Of a DNA stretch of 64,000 nt, positions 1-8,105 are shown one piece after another. Source of the DNA: DASRHT01 sp035293765 (GTDB taxonomy: Bacteria > Chloroflexota > Ktedonobacteria > Ktedonobacterales > Ktedonobacteraceae). The notes below the pieces were generated by a model that did no database searches, was not told the DNA's origin, and saw only the letters and a list, made by a program, of their open reading frames with translations. Numbering within the stretch: position 1 is the stretch's first letter; each line of letters starts with the position of its first letter. The position numbers and the translations under genes were made by a program. The stretch is taken from assembly GCA_035293765.1 (NCBI GenBank), contig DATGMF010000053.1, forward strand, positions 233,077 to 297,076. Reading direction: 5' to 3'.

Positions 1-1904
1 TCGTATTTCCCCTGTTGAGCATAGAGAATGGCGAGATTATTGAGAGAAGTCTCAATGTTGGGATGCTCAGGCCCCCATGCTTGTTCGCCAATAGAGATAG
101 CGCGCACCAGGAGAGGTTCGGCTAGTTCGTATTTCCCTTGCCTCCAATAAATCAGTGATAATCCATTGAGAGGATAAATCATCTCAAAATGTTCTGAACC
201 CAGGCTCTGCTCAACAATCTGGAGAGCGCGTTTGGGAAATGGTTCAGCCTGTTCATATTTCCCCTGTTCGTAAGAGATCCGTGCTAAGCTATAAAGAAGA
301 TGGACAAGATCGGGGTGTTGTGACCCTAGAAGTTGTTCCCTCATATGGAGGGCTTGCAGACACAATGGCTTTGCTTGCTCGTATTGGCCACGCGCAAGTA
401 GATAGTTGGCGGTTTTCTGTACTACCTCGGTTCGTGCCAGGTCTACAACCTGATCTGACATGGGAGCGATGACCATCATCACATGGGGCAGGAGACGCTC
501 GCACTGGCTCCATCCACTAACCTCGAAAACGTCTTCAGGGAAGAGCATGTTGAGTGCTGCGATTATTCCTCTCTGCCACAGCATCTGTTCCTGCTCGTTC
601 ATGCTTTCATACAGAACAGCTTGCACCAGCCGGTGCAGCGAGAGCGTCCGCTCTTCTGGTTGCCGATGCAGTAGCGAATAGGAACAGGCGACGGCAAGCA
701 ATCGGTTCCACTCCAGTTCATCGTGACAGACACCTTCTAACTCAGGCCCCAGATGCTCAGCTCCCTGGCGAAAGAGCTCTTCAGGAATGGCATCTGGCTG
801 GAGCAGCGCGCAGACCCGCAGAAGATCTCCCACTGCCGGGTGGCGCTCGGTGGTGGCTGCAATGGCTAAGGCAAAGGTGGTCGAGACTGACTCAGGATGA
901 TCGCGTACCCCTTCGCCCCGCTGCTGGAGCAGGACGGCTCTTCTGTTGTGGAAGAGATCAAGGTAGGCTGGCACACCGCAGCGTGTCTCCTCCAGGTAGG
1001 CTCCTGCCTGATCGAGGGCCAGGGGCAAGCCTCCCAGAGCGTTGACCAGTTCTACCGCAGCGGCATGCTGAGCGGGCATCTGCATGGCAAGCCGTTGCAC
1101 CTCTTCGCAAGTCGCTGCTGGCGCTAAGACTTTGGCGCGGCGCAACAGGAATAGCACCCCTTCCTCCTGTGCCATCGGCAGCAGGTCTACGCCTTGTGCG
1201 AGCGTCCCCAACGTCTGGCTGCGCGTCGTGATGAGGATCGCTCCTGAGCGCACTGCTGGCAGAAAACGCGGCACCAGAGCCAGGTCTTCAACGTTATCGC
1301 AGATCACAAGCCACTGGCTATGGCTTGACAGCCAGCGTTGGACGGCAGCGATCACTCGTTGCTGCTCCTTGTCGTTGCGCTCGGGTAACTGAAGCACCTC
1401 GGCAATGTGTAGCAGACTGGAGATCATCTGCTCCTCAGTTTCTGCCCCGATCCAGAAGACGGCACCATATTCCAGGGCATGCTGATAAGCATACTCCAGC
1501 GCAATCTGGGTTTTGCCAACGCCTCCCAGCCCATGCAAGGCCGATGATTGAGTGAGAGCGACGGTCTGATGGTTCCCTAGCTGGGCGTGCAGGGCGTCCA
1601 ATATCTTCTCGCGTCCGGTGAAGAACGGGTTGCGCGCAAAAGGCACAGACCAGTATGGAGAGAGCGCCGTGAGGCTGGCCTCCAGCAACTCACGGGTCTC
1701 CTGGTCGTTTAATTGTAGGGAGCGGGCGAGCTCAAGCACTATCGTTTTGCTCGCCGGGAGAAAGTCCCCTTGTTCCCAGCGACCAATGGCGTTGCGGTTC
1801 ATCCCCAGCGATTGGGCAAGTTGCTGTTGTGTGAGATGCTGACGCTGGCGAAAGGTTTTGAGCAGGGAGCCAAAGGAGTCAGGCGCGATATTCGTTTGGG
1901 TCAT
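1..1904 (-). CDS. XRE/NB-ARC/TPR regulator (C-terminus beyond window)
   Basis: The gene reads leftwards from ATG 1904-1902 and runs off the left edge, so only about 634 residues are visible. Residues 10-65 are an XRE-type helix-turn-helix (TQQQLAQSLGMNRNAIGRWE). An NB-ARC/STAND ATPase domain follows, with the P-loop GLGGVGKT at about 125-132 and a Walker-B-like LVICDN. The visible C-terminal part holds at least three 42-residue tetratricopeptide repeats of the kinesin-light-chain type (EQAEPFPKRALQIVEQ, ELAEPLLVRAISIGEQ). Proteins of this build are nucleotide-switched signalling ATPases in which TPRs sense a ligand and the HTH binds DNA; the ligand here is unknown. It is divergent from the small secreted protein at 2182. 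The TPR part is repetitive at DNA level (about 126-nt period). Confidence 0.88.
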   Translation of the reverse strand, partial: MTQTNIAPDSFGSLLKTFRQRQHLTQQQLAQSLGMNRNAIGRWEQGDFLPASKTIVLELARSLQLNDQETRELLEASLTALSPYWSVPFARNPFFTGREKILDALHAQLGNHQTVALTQSSALHGLGGVGKTQIALEYAYQHALEYGAVFWIGAETEEQMISSLLHIAEVLQLPERNDKEQQRVIAAVQRWLSSHSQWLVICDNVEDLALVPRFLPAVRSGAILITTRSQTLGTLAQGVDLLPMAQEEGVLFLLRRAKVLAPAATCEEVQRLAMQMPAQHAAAVELVNALGGLPLALDQAGAYLEETRCGVPAYLDLFHNRRAVLLQQRGEGVRDHPESVSTTFALAIAATTERHPAVGDLLRVCALLQPDAIPEELFRQGAEHLGPELEGVCHDELEWNRLLAVACSYSLLHRQPEERTLSLHRLVQAVLYESMNEQEQMLWQRGIIAALNMLFPEDVFEVSGWSQCERLLPHVMMVIAPMSDQVVDLARTEVVQKTANYLLARGQYEQAKPLCLQALHMREQLLGSQHPDLVHLLYSLARISYEQGKYEQAEPFPKRALQIVEQSLGSEHFEMIYPLNGLSLIYWRQGKYELAEPLLVRAISIGEQAWGPEHPNIETSLNNLAILYAQQGKY

Positions 1905-1920
1905 CTTCTCACTCTTCTTT

Positions 1921-1944
1921 CTAAAACACGCTCTAAAACACGCT
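1921..1944. repeat. 12-bp tandem repeat upstream of the NB-ARC regulator
   Basis: Two perfect tandem copies of CTAAAACACGCT lie 17-40 bp upstream of the ATG at 1904. The position suits an operator for the gene's own HTH domain, but this is inference. The rest of 1945-2181 shows no gene. Confidence 0.45.
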
Positions 1945-2181
1945 TCAACTGCACTCAAATGCTACGTTAAATGTAACATACCATCTTCTATACTGTAAAC
2001 GATGGGTAACGGGCAGTAATAAAGATCCTCTTCTGAGAAAGGAGGAAAAGAAAAAATCCAGTTCTAACGGTCCACATGACGCCGAAGCTCTCGTTATTCA
2101 TCAGGAAAAAACAGCATCTCAGACTGCATGAACCCTCTGTGGAAGCTCTCTAAGTATTTTCTCAAGAAAGGACAAAGAAGC

Positions 2182-2562
2182 ATGAAGCAAGCATTTTCTT
2201 TCCGCCTGACTCACTTGCACGAACGGAGCATTCGTCTGACGCTAATGATGGTAGTCCTTGCGACCGTTATAATGGGCGTCATGGTTTTTGGAGCGCTGCC
2301 GTTCACTCCAACAGCACACGCCAATGATGTCGATACACTGACGTTTGTCTCTCCTAATTCATCCCATTCCTGTTCCCCTGGGAATCAAGGACAAATAAGT
2401 GCCCCGCAATCGGCTATAAACGGCTGCGACACGCGTGTGTTCGTGTTTTCAACTGATCACGAGTCAGGTAGCTCACTCTGCATCAGCCCGAACACCTCGA
2501 CGGGGACGTTCCATACGCGCTGGCTCTCTTTTAAGGTCACTAGTAATACGAGTCGATGTTAG
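2182..2562 (+). CDS. Small secreted protein of unknown function
   Basis: 126 residues from ATG 2182, chosen because AAGAAAGGAC sits just upstream; an in-frame ATG at 2128 lacks such a site. The N-terminus is basic, followed by a hydrophobic stretch at about 20-40 and a plausible signal-peptidase site after THA/HAN. The mature part is Ser/Thr/Asn-rich with four cysteines (HSC, NGC, SLC and the C-terminal SRC), suggesting two disulfides in an exported protein. No family is recognised. It lies between two HTH regulators (1904 on the minus strand, 4111 on the minus strand), so it may be their target, but nothing proves that. Confidence 0.6.
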   Translation: MKQAFSFRLTHLHERSIRLTLMMVVLATVIMGVMVFGALPFTPTAHANDVDTLTFVSPNSSHSCSPGNQGQISAPQSAINGCDTRVFVFSTDHESGSSLCISPNTSTGTFHTRWLSFKVTSNTSRC

Positions 2563-2624
2563 GGAGCGAACATCAGTATGGTGCTCTTCGCTCTGCTAAT
2601 CTTTTTTGAACGTCTCTGACATAA

Positions 2625-2654
2625 AGAGCAGGTATCCTGGCGGGTACCTGCTCT
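2625..2654. terminator. Stem-loop between convergent genes
   Basis: Perfect 10-bp stem AGAGCAGGTA / TACCTGCTCT with a 10-nt loop, between the secreted-protein gene and the convergent XRE gene ending at 2711. There is no long T tract, so this is a probable bidirectional terminator. Confidence 0.55.
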
Positions 2655-2710
2655 CTGGGCACGAAGTAGATGATGTAGCTCCAACAGACAGGGGGTCATG
2701 CATGGCTCCC

Positions 2711-4111
2711 TTATCCCACCAACTGGAAGCGTTCCGCGATGTCCTTGAGTTGTGGCTCATTGCGCCACTTCGCAGGGACCTCTTGCCGGAAGATCGTCAT
2801 GGCCTCGTGAAAGCGTTTTTGACTCTTCAGGGCGATGGCTCCGCTGAGACCCTCTTCGAGGCAACGAGCATACTCCTCAAGGTTATTTGACAGGATAGCA
2901 GCCTGCCCTTGATGATTCGTAATTTCCAGGCGGATACGTTCAGGCAAGACGCTCGTGGACTGGTAGCCAGTCAAGCGGCCCTCAAATAGTTTGCCGCCAA
3001 AGGTGGCGAAGGCTTTGTCCCCTTTGCCCTGGCTCAGATAGGCCAGCCCCTCATAAAGGCCCATTATTAAGATGTTAGCATTAGCGTGTACCTGGAGATC
3101 GTATTCTGAGTGATCAGGAAAGGTTTCATAGGCGAGTTGGATGTAGAATTCTGCCTCTCTGGTGCGTCCACAGTGAGAGAAAGCCTCAGCCGCTATAATA
3201 TAAGCGCGAGCCTGTAACAATGGAGGGATGTAGCGGCTGTAGGAGAGCATTTCTTGACTGGCCTTGAGCATATCTTCGTAGTGCTGTGTATAGTGAAATG
3301 CGACCGCTAACTCGATCAATGCGGCCACTAAGGTCGGGTAATCGCTGGCTTGTTTGGCATAGATGACTGCTTGTTGAGAGAGCGTCACCTTGTCGGCAAG
3401 CTTTAACCGATGAGCGGCGAGGATGCTCTGAAGCCTTAATCCCTGTGAGGCCAGACTGGCCGCCTGAGTGTGAGAGGGAGCCAGTTGGAGGAAACGCGGG
3501 AGGAAGCTGGCAAGCACCTGCTCGGCCATCTGCAACTGCCCGGCGTTGCTCAATTCCCAGCATGTCGCAGTCAGTGTTTCAAAGTGCTGTAGCGTTGCCG
3601 CATTCAGGTTTGAGGGTGTAGCTAGCGCAGTGGTTAAACGCTCCCACGGCTCAGGGTCAGGATCAGCTAAGGTTTGAGGAACGACAGACAACATACTCGC
3701 AGTAGAGAGCAGATGTAGTAAGGCTGCCCTTCTCTGTGGGTCAAAGTGTGCCATAGTGATATCTCCTAGTGCTAGCAGTTGCAGGAGAGGTGCAATCTGT
3801 TCCGGCGTCAACTTGACGGGAGGTAACAGGGTATCTTCCTTTGCCTCTCCTATGGTCTCCCCGTCACGATAGAATGTTCTGGTCCCGCCTCGCTGATCTG
3901 AGCCTTCCTGCTGCTGATCCAGCTTGACCAACCCAAGTTGTTCTGGGGTCTTCTCAAGACAGGCACAGAGCCGCTGGATGTTATCGATTCTGAGGGATTT
4001 CCCACTTTCGGCCCGTGCCACAGTAGTGATGCCAATCTCTGCGAAATCCGCTAACTGTTGTTGGCTCCATCCCTTTTGAAGCCTTGCCCTGCGTAACAGT
4101 ATATTTTTCAT
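2711..4111 (-). CDS. XRE-family regulator with TPR-like helical domain
   Basis: 466 residues from ATG 4111, preceded by GAGAGGGCAAGG; an upstream in-frame start at 4156 has no comparable ribosome site. Residues 1-60 are a classic HTH_XRE domain (KGWSQQQLADFAEIGITTVA, then SGKSLRIDNIQRLCACLEKT). A linker of about 60 residues leads to a long alpha-helical region that looks like degenerate TPRs (for example ALIELAVAFHYTQHYEDML). The build matches ligand-sensing XRE-TPR regulators of the Rgg/PlcR type in general shape, although I cannot assign it to a named family. It is convergent with the small secreted protein and could be a sensor of a secreted peptide (inference). Confidence 0.75.
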   Translation of the reverse strand: MKNILLRRARLQKGWSQQQLADFAEIGITTVARAESGKSLRIDNIQRLCACLEKTPEQLGLVKLDQQQEGSDQRGGTRTFYRDGETIGEAKEDTLLPPVKLTPEQIAPLLQLLALGDITMAHFDPQRRAALLHLLSTASMLSVVPQTLADPDPEPWERLTTALATPSNLNAATLQHFETLTATCWELSNAGQLQMAEQVLASFLPRFLQLAPSHTQAASLASQGLRLQSILAAHRLKLADKVTLSQQAVIYAKQASDYPTLVAALIELAVAFHYTQHYEDMLKASQEMLSYSRYIPPLLQARAYIIAAEAFSHCGRTREAEFYIQLAYETFPDHSEYDLQVHANANILIMGLYEGLAYLSQGKGDKAFATFGGKLFEGRLTGYQSTSVLPERIRLEITNHQGQAAILSNNLEEYARCLEEGLSGAIALKSQKRFHEAMTIFRQEVPAKWRNEPQLKDIAERFQLVG

Positions 4112-4362
4112 CCTTGCCCTCTCACACGCGCCAGACTGTCTTTGCATCATTTGCAAGCCGTTCTCGCGTTATTATAACATAAACGCTAATCTCATCATGC
4201 CTCCACTTACTTATCACAAGTCAGAGTCAAGAGGTCGTTCAGTGAGACATTACACCTTTTATTCTGTTCTACACTTGCTGCTAGAGATTAGCAACACGAA
4301 GCCAGAGGGCAAGCGATGAATAGAACGCTTTGCTTCGCTAGAAAATGCTATGGAGGGTCGCA

Positions 4363-4665
4363 GTGGAATATTATTGTCACAAGCCTGCATCCCAGGGAGA
4401 GTTCGTTCAGGCGATCAATTACCTGAACAAGATCGGTGCCAGCGTGGAACCTGTCACAATTGACGGGGTCATTTATTTGAAAATCATCTGTCCAGAGGGG
4501 ACGCAAGGGACATTTGCTGGCAACAATACGCTGCCAGATTATGCTGTGAAGCGTCCTGGTGGCGGCGAGTTTTATGTCAGGAAGCTATTTCACCGCAACA
4601 CGCTCCCCAACAGGGCCTATCAGTGCGTGCTCTTTGTAGGAGAGGAAGATCATGCCAATCCCTAA
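4363..4665 (+). CDS. Unknown 100-residue protein
   Basis: The start is taken as GTG 4363 because GGAGGG lies 5 nt upstream (4352-4357); the earlier ATG 4345 would place that site inside the gene. The product is a small soluble mixed alpha/beta protein (EYYCHKPASQGEFVQAINYL at the start, a Gly-rich turn GGGEFYV later). No family is recognised. Its end overlaps the next gene by 14 nt in a different frame, which indicates translational coupling as a two-gene unit. Confidence 0.55.
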   Translation: MEYYCHKPASQGEFVQAINYLNKIGASVEPVTIDGVIYLKIICPEGTQGTFAGNNTLPDYAVKRPGGGEFYVRKLFHRNTLPNRAYQCVLFVGEEDHANP

Positions 4666-5005
4666 AGAAGTTGCCCCGTCCATCATTGAACTGGAGCAAG
4701 ATGAAGCTCGTCACCTGATCCGCCTGCTCCTCTCGCATCAGCACAGCCAGCAGCTCACTCCTTATATTACAGAGGTGGTGGAGAAGGTTTCCCGCTCTAC
4801 GACCATTGAGATTGGTGGCATGTGCCTGGCCGTCCTCAATGCCACACTTAATTCGATCATTGCGGATGCATCAACCCACGCCGATGACGTAATGAGGCTG
4901 ACAGGTATCCTCTACAAAGTGCAGCAGCAGGTACATCAAGGCATGGCTGAAATCCTCGCTACAGAACCATTGCGCCTGGATCGTTTATCCTCTGGTAGGC
5001 CGTAG
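4652..5005 (+). CDS. Unknown helical 117-residue protein
   Basis: ATG 4652 follows AGGAGAGGAA with ideal spacing inside the end of the previous gene. The product is predicted almost wholly helical and acidic at the start (IIELEQDEARHLIRLLLSHQ). It is soluble, with no signal peptide and no recognisable motif. The tight overlap with 4363-4665 suggests that the two products act together. The stop lies at the edge of a GC-rich palindromic repeat. Confidence 0.55.
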   Translation: MPIPKEVAPSIIELEQDEARHLIRLLLSHQHSQQLTPYITEVVEKVSRSTTIEIGGMCLAVLNATLNSIIADASTHADDVMRLTGILYKVQQQVHQGMAEILATEPLRLDRLSSGRP

Positions 5006-5095
5006 GGGCAGGGCTAGCCCCTGCCCTGTGATCTCCTCGCTTGTTGTGCTAGCCCTTGCCCTGTGACCTCCTCGCTTCCTCGCTGTTGTACTTGC
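5002..5095. repeat. Family I GC-rich palindromic repeat, with a second degenerate copy
   Basis: 5002-5030 is a copy of the interspersed element with core AGGGGCAGGGCTAGCCCCT; the following 5045-5076 repeats CTAGCCC-TTGCCCTGTGACCTCCTCGC as a near-direct copy. The remaining gap to 5329 shows no gene; the start region of the next gene carries GAGGTGAGAG before ATG 5330. Confidence 0.7.
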
Positions 5096-5329
5096 CATTC
5101 TCCTATGGATACATATGCTGTTGTGCTTGACATCTTCCTCTACATCCATATACAGTAGCATGATAAATTTATAAATCTTTTCAAGAAACCATACTAGTAG
5201 TTCGTTACTGTCCTCGGGCGAGATTACTGTATCGCAACAATTTGAAAGACAAAGTGGGCTCGGGTCGTCGGCTCGAACCATTTCTCCTCACGGACACAGA
5301 TGAAACACATGCTAACGACGAGGTGAGAG

Positions 5330-5982
5330 ATGTTTCTGGGAAAGTGGCGGTGGAGCACCCTACTATTAGCTTTGCAATGGATGACGAAGATCGCGAACAA
5401 CGGGTCAGCTCTCCCGCAAACGACGCCTCATCTTGACCAGAATCGCTATCAAATGGCTATGGGAGCAGTAGGCGTTGGCATGGATGATTTTGATATTGTG
5501 GGCAAGCAGCATTTCTGGAGCAAAGAATGCAAATCGCTCCTGGGGCTCCCTCCTGATGCGCGGGAGGATTTCTCCTACTATCGCTCCCTCATCCATCCAG
5601 AGGACAGAGAGCGGGTGTTCTCTCTTTTCGACGCGCATTATCATGCGAAAACGCCGCACAAGGTCGAATATCGCCTCGTGTGGTCGGATGGAAGCTTCCA
5701 CTGGATTGTCGATCAAGGCAGGTTCCTGTATGATCGGCAAGGCAAGCCTGTTCGTCTCATTGGAGGTGCCTGGGAGATCACCGCACTCAAGCAATTGGAG
5801 CGACAAAAAGACGAGTTTTTTGTCAGATCGGCTATGAGTTGCGCACGCCCTTAACGGCTCTAAAGGGGAATATGCAACTCATCGAGCGACACCTGTGGCG
5901 CTGGCTGGCAACCCACGAGAACTCGCTGGCGGAGGGAGAGAAGTTTTTAGGGAGGTGCAATCATGAATTCTCACTATACTGA
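5330..5982 (+). pseudogene. Decayed PAS-domain histidine kinase remnant
   Basis: From ATG 5330 the frame encodes a PAS/PAC domain (VGVGMDDFDIVGKQHFWSKE, later YRLVWSDGSFHWIVDQGRFL and LIGGAWEITALKQLERQKDE). The frame stops at 5854 after a run of six T at 5816-5821. Shifting by one base there restores the expected H-box context (YELRTPLTALKGNMQLIERH). The phospho-accepting His is replaced by Tyr (codon TAT, 5833-5835), and the restored frame ends at 5982 inside the next gene without any ATPase domain. It is therefore frameshifted, mutated at the catalytic residue and truncated. The short PAS-only product could still be made. Confidence 0.8.
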
Positions 5983-7561
5983 CGTGTCTGCGGCGAAACA
6001 GGAAGCATTGCCCTCAGTGACGCAAGATATGCTAGCAACTTTGCTTGATCTTGCACCGGACGCTTTGCTCGTCGTCGATTCGACGGGGGCGATCATCCAA
6101 GTGAATGCACAGATGGAGGCGCTTTTTGGGTATATCCAGCACGAACTGGTCGGCCAGCCTCTGGAACTTCTGCTTCCCGAGCGGCTGCGGCGCTTGCATG
6201 CTGTCCATTTCGAGCGGTATCTTCGTATGGCCTGTTCCCGCCCAATGGGCCTGGGACTCGATCTGGTTGGCCGATGCAAAGATGGCTGTGAAGTAGCCGT
6301 CGATGTAAGTCTGCGGCCCATCCTGCTTGAGCATAAGCTGCATGTGATGGGTGCAATGCGCGATGCGACTGAGCAGCGTCGCCTGCAACGCCTGGCACAG
6401 GAGGTGCAAGCAGAGAACAATGCACGCTTGCACCTCCTCCAACTGATCCTGGATCACATTTCCGCCGGGATCTGTCTATTACAAGGGCCGCAATTGCGTT
6501 TATTGATGGCAAATCGGGCCGCGATAACCCTCTGGGGAGCAAAGTGGCCGCCGGGCCTGGCACGGGAGGAGTTTGTGCGCAAGCACGGCGTCCAGTTCCT
6601 TGCCCCGAGTGGGGAGGAGCTCACGGTGGTAGATTCGCCAGTTTACCGCGCTATGCTCTCCGGCGAACCCATTCTCCATGCTCAGGTAGTGATTCGTCAG
6701 CCTGATGGAACCCATCTGCCGACTTTGCTGGATACGATCCCGCTTGAGAATCTTCATTTGTTTGCTCGCCTGCCACAGGAGATGACGGCGGTACTGGCCC
6801 CGGCAGAACGGATCGTGATGGTGGCCCATTACGATGTCTCTGTGCTCAAAGAGGCTGAGAGGCTCAAAGATCAGTTCATCGGACTGGTAACGCATGAATT
6901 ACGGACTCCGGTGACGATAATTGCGGGATGTGCGGATATTTTACTCCGGCGAGCTATGCGAGGGAAAAACCACCCCCTGGACGAGTGGCAAATCTCCAGG
7001 CTTGGGGAGGTGAAGCATGCAACCCAGCAGTTGGCGCACCTCACCGAAGATATGTTCGGCGCGATGCGTATGCAGTCAGGGCAGTTCCACTTAGATCGGT
7101 GTCCCACCGATCTGGTGGTTCTAATCCAACAGGTCGTCGAACGGCTCCAAACGACCACCACCCGCCATCAATTCTCGCTGCACATCGCGCCTGCCCATCT
7201 CTGGGTGATGGCCGATGCGGTACGCATTGAACAGGTCCTTTCCAACTTGCTCAGCAATGCGATTAAGTATAGCCCTCAAGGGGGGCCAATTGAGGTGACG
7301 CTGAGCGAAGAAAAGCAAAGACAGGAAGCTCGCTTGAGTGTCCGCGACCACGGTATAGGCATTCCCCGTGAGCAGTATGCCCGCATCTTTGGGCGCTTTA
7401 TGCGGGCCGATAATGGGCCTGCCGCGGGCATCCGTGGGACGGGGTTGGGGCTCTATCTCAGCCGGGAACTGGTCGAGCGACACGGAGGACACATCTCCTT
7501 CGAATCAGAAGAAGGAGAGGGTTCAACATTTTTCGTTACGCTCCCTCTGGCCCGCCTGTGA
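5963..7561 (+). CDS. PAS-domain sensor histidine kinase
   Basis: 532 residues; AGGGAGGTGC lies just upstream of ATG 5963. An N-terminal PAS domain spans about 22-140 (LLDLAPDALLVVDSTGAIIQ), a coiled linker follows, and a second PAS-like region lies at about 160-290. The HisKA dimerisation domain has H-box THELRTPVT with His311. The ATPase domain shows the N-box NLLSNAIKYS (about 427-436), G1 DHGIGIP and G2 GTGLGLYLS. No membrane segment is seen, so it is a soluble sensor. No response regulator gene is adjacent; the partner is elsewhere. The remnant kinase immediately upstream may reflect an old tandem duplication, since both pair PAS with HisKA. Confidence 0.92.
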   Translation: MNSHYTDVSAAKQEALPSVTQDMLATLLDLAPDALLVVDSTGAIIQVNAQMEALFGYIQHELVGQPLELLLPERLRRLHAVHFERYLRMACSRPMGLGLDLVGRCKDGCEVAVDVSLRPILLEHKLHVMGAMRDATEQRRLQRLAQEVQAENNARLHLLQLILDHISAGICLLQGPQLRLLMANRAAITLWGAKWPPGLAREEFVRKHGVQFLAPSGEELTVVDSPVYRAMLSGEPILHAQVVIRQPDGTHLPTLLDTIPLENLHLFARLPQEMTAVLAPAERIVMVAHYDVSVLKEAERLKDQFIGLVTHELRTPVTIIAGCADILLRRAMRGKNHPLDEWQISRLGEVKHATQQLAHLTEDMFGAMRMQSGQFHLDRCPTDLVVLIQQVVERLQTTTTRHQFSLHIAPAHLWVMADAVRIEQVLSNLLSNAIKYSPQGGPIEVTLSEEKQRQEARLSVRDHGIGIPREQYARIFGRFMRADNGPAAGIRGTGLGLYLSRELVERHGGHISFESEEGEGSTFFVTLPLARL

Positions 7562-7945
7562 AGCAGAACTGGCTGCGGATCTGCCCCTGTCCTTCGCTCT
7601 CCCTCCTCCCTTTTTGTCTTCCTCACGAGCGTGTTCTCTACACCTTGCTGCGCTTGAGCATGTAGATGCGTAAAGGTGGGGTACAAAGGGGTAAAGTATA
7701 CCATTCAGGCTCACCAGCGAGGAACCACCCAGCAGCGCCAGAGAAAAATAGAGGCCGATGTTTAGATAGATTTTAAGTGTAGACAGGGTAATTACTGAAG
7801 AAGAAAGAATCGAGGCTACTCTCCATTTTATCATGTTTTGCAGCATTGTATTGGCTGTTTTTGTATTTAATGTAGGATGCTTTCTTTTCGTGTAAGCACT
7901 TACAGAATACCCATCACTACCGCATATCAGGGCATTTTCTGAGGC
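7562..7945. other. Intergenic region without recognisable gene
   Basis: Reading both strands, I find no supported gene and no strong hairpin between the kinase stop and the GTGA promoter starting at 7946. Short open frames here have neither ribosome sites nor recognisable products. Confidence 0.5.
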
Positions 7946-8009
7946 GTAACCAGAATGTGACGCTTTCCATACTTCCCGTGATGTTTTCGTGATGTTTTGC
8001 GTTTACGCT
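7946..8009 (+). promoter_or_regulatory. GTGA double-direct-repeat promoter of the Fe-S flavoenzyme operon
   Basis: Half-sites start at 7946 (GTAA), 7957 (GTGA), 7978 (GTGA) and 7989 (GTGA): 11-bp spacing within each pair and 32 bp between pairs. Exactly 11 nt after the last half-site lies TACGCT (8004-8009), a plausible -10 box. The proximal pair straddles the expected -35 position, as in class-II activated promoters. The same layout precedes four other units at 26633, 35794, 36391 and 38249. The mRNA leader would be about 90 nt. Confidence 0.7.
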
Positions 8010-8105
8010 ACCAGCATAAGAAAACTAGCGTATCCGGTGAGAGCGCCAGTGAGCTGGAAGCCTGCGGAGGAGCCGGATCGGATATATTCCTGATAGGAGG
8101 TCAAC

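Noticed and set aside
239..1970. Several plus-strand frames in the first 2 kb
   Set aside because: All are antisense to the NB-ARC/TPR gene, whose reading frame shows clear HTH, P-loop and TPR motifs.
2606..2890. Plus-strand open frame after the secreted protein
   Set aside because: It starts within a hairpin and runs antisense through the end of the XRE gene; no family and poor start context.
5002..5095. CRISPR-like array
   Set aside because: Only two near-direct copies of a GC-rich palindrome, without regular unique spacers or cas genes.
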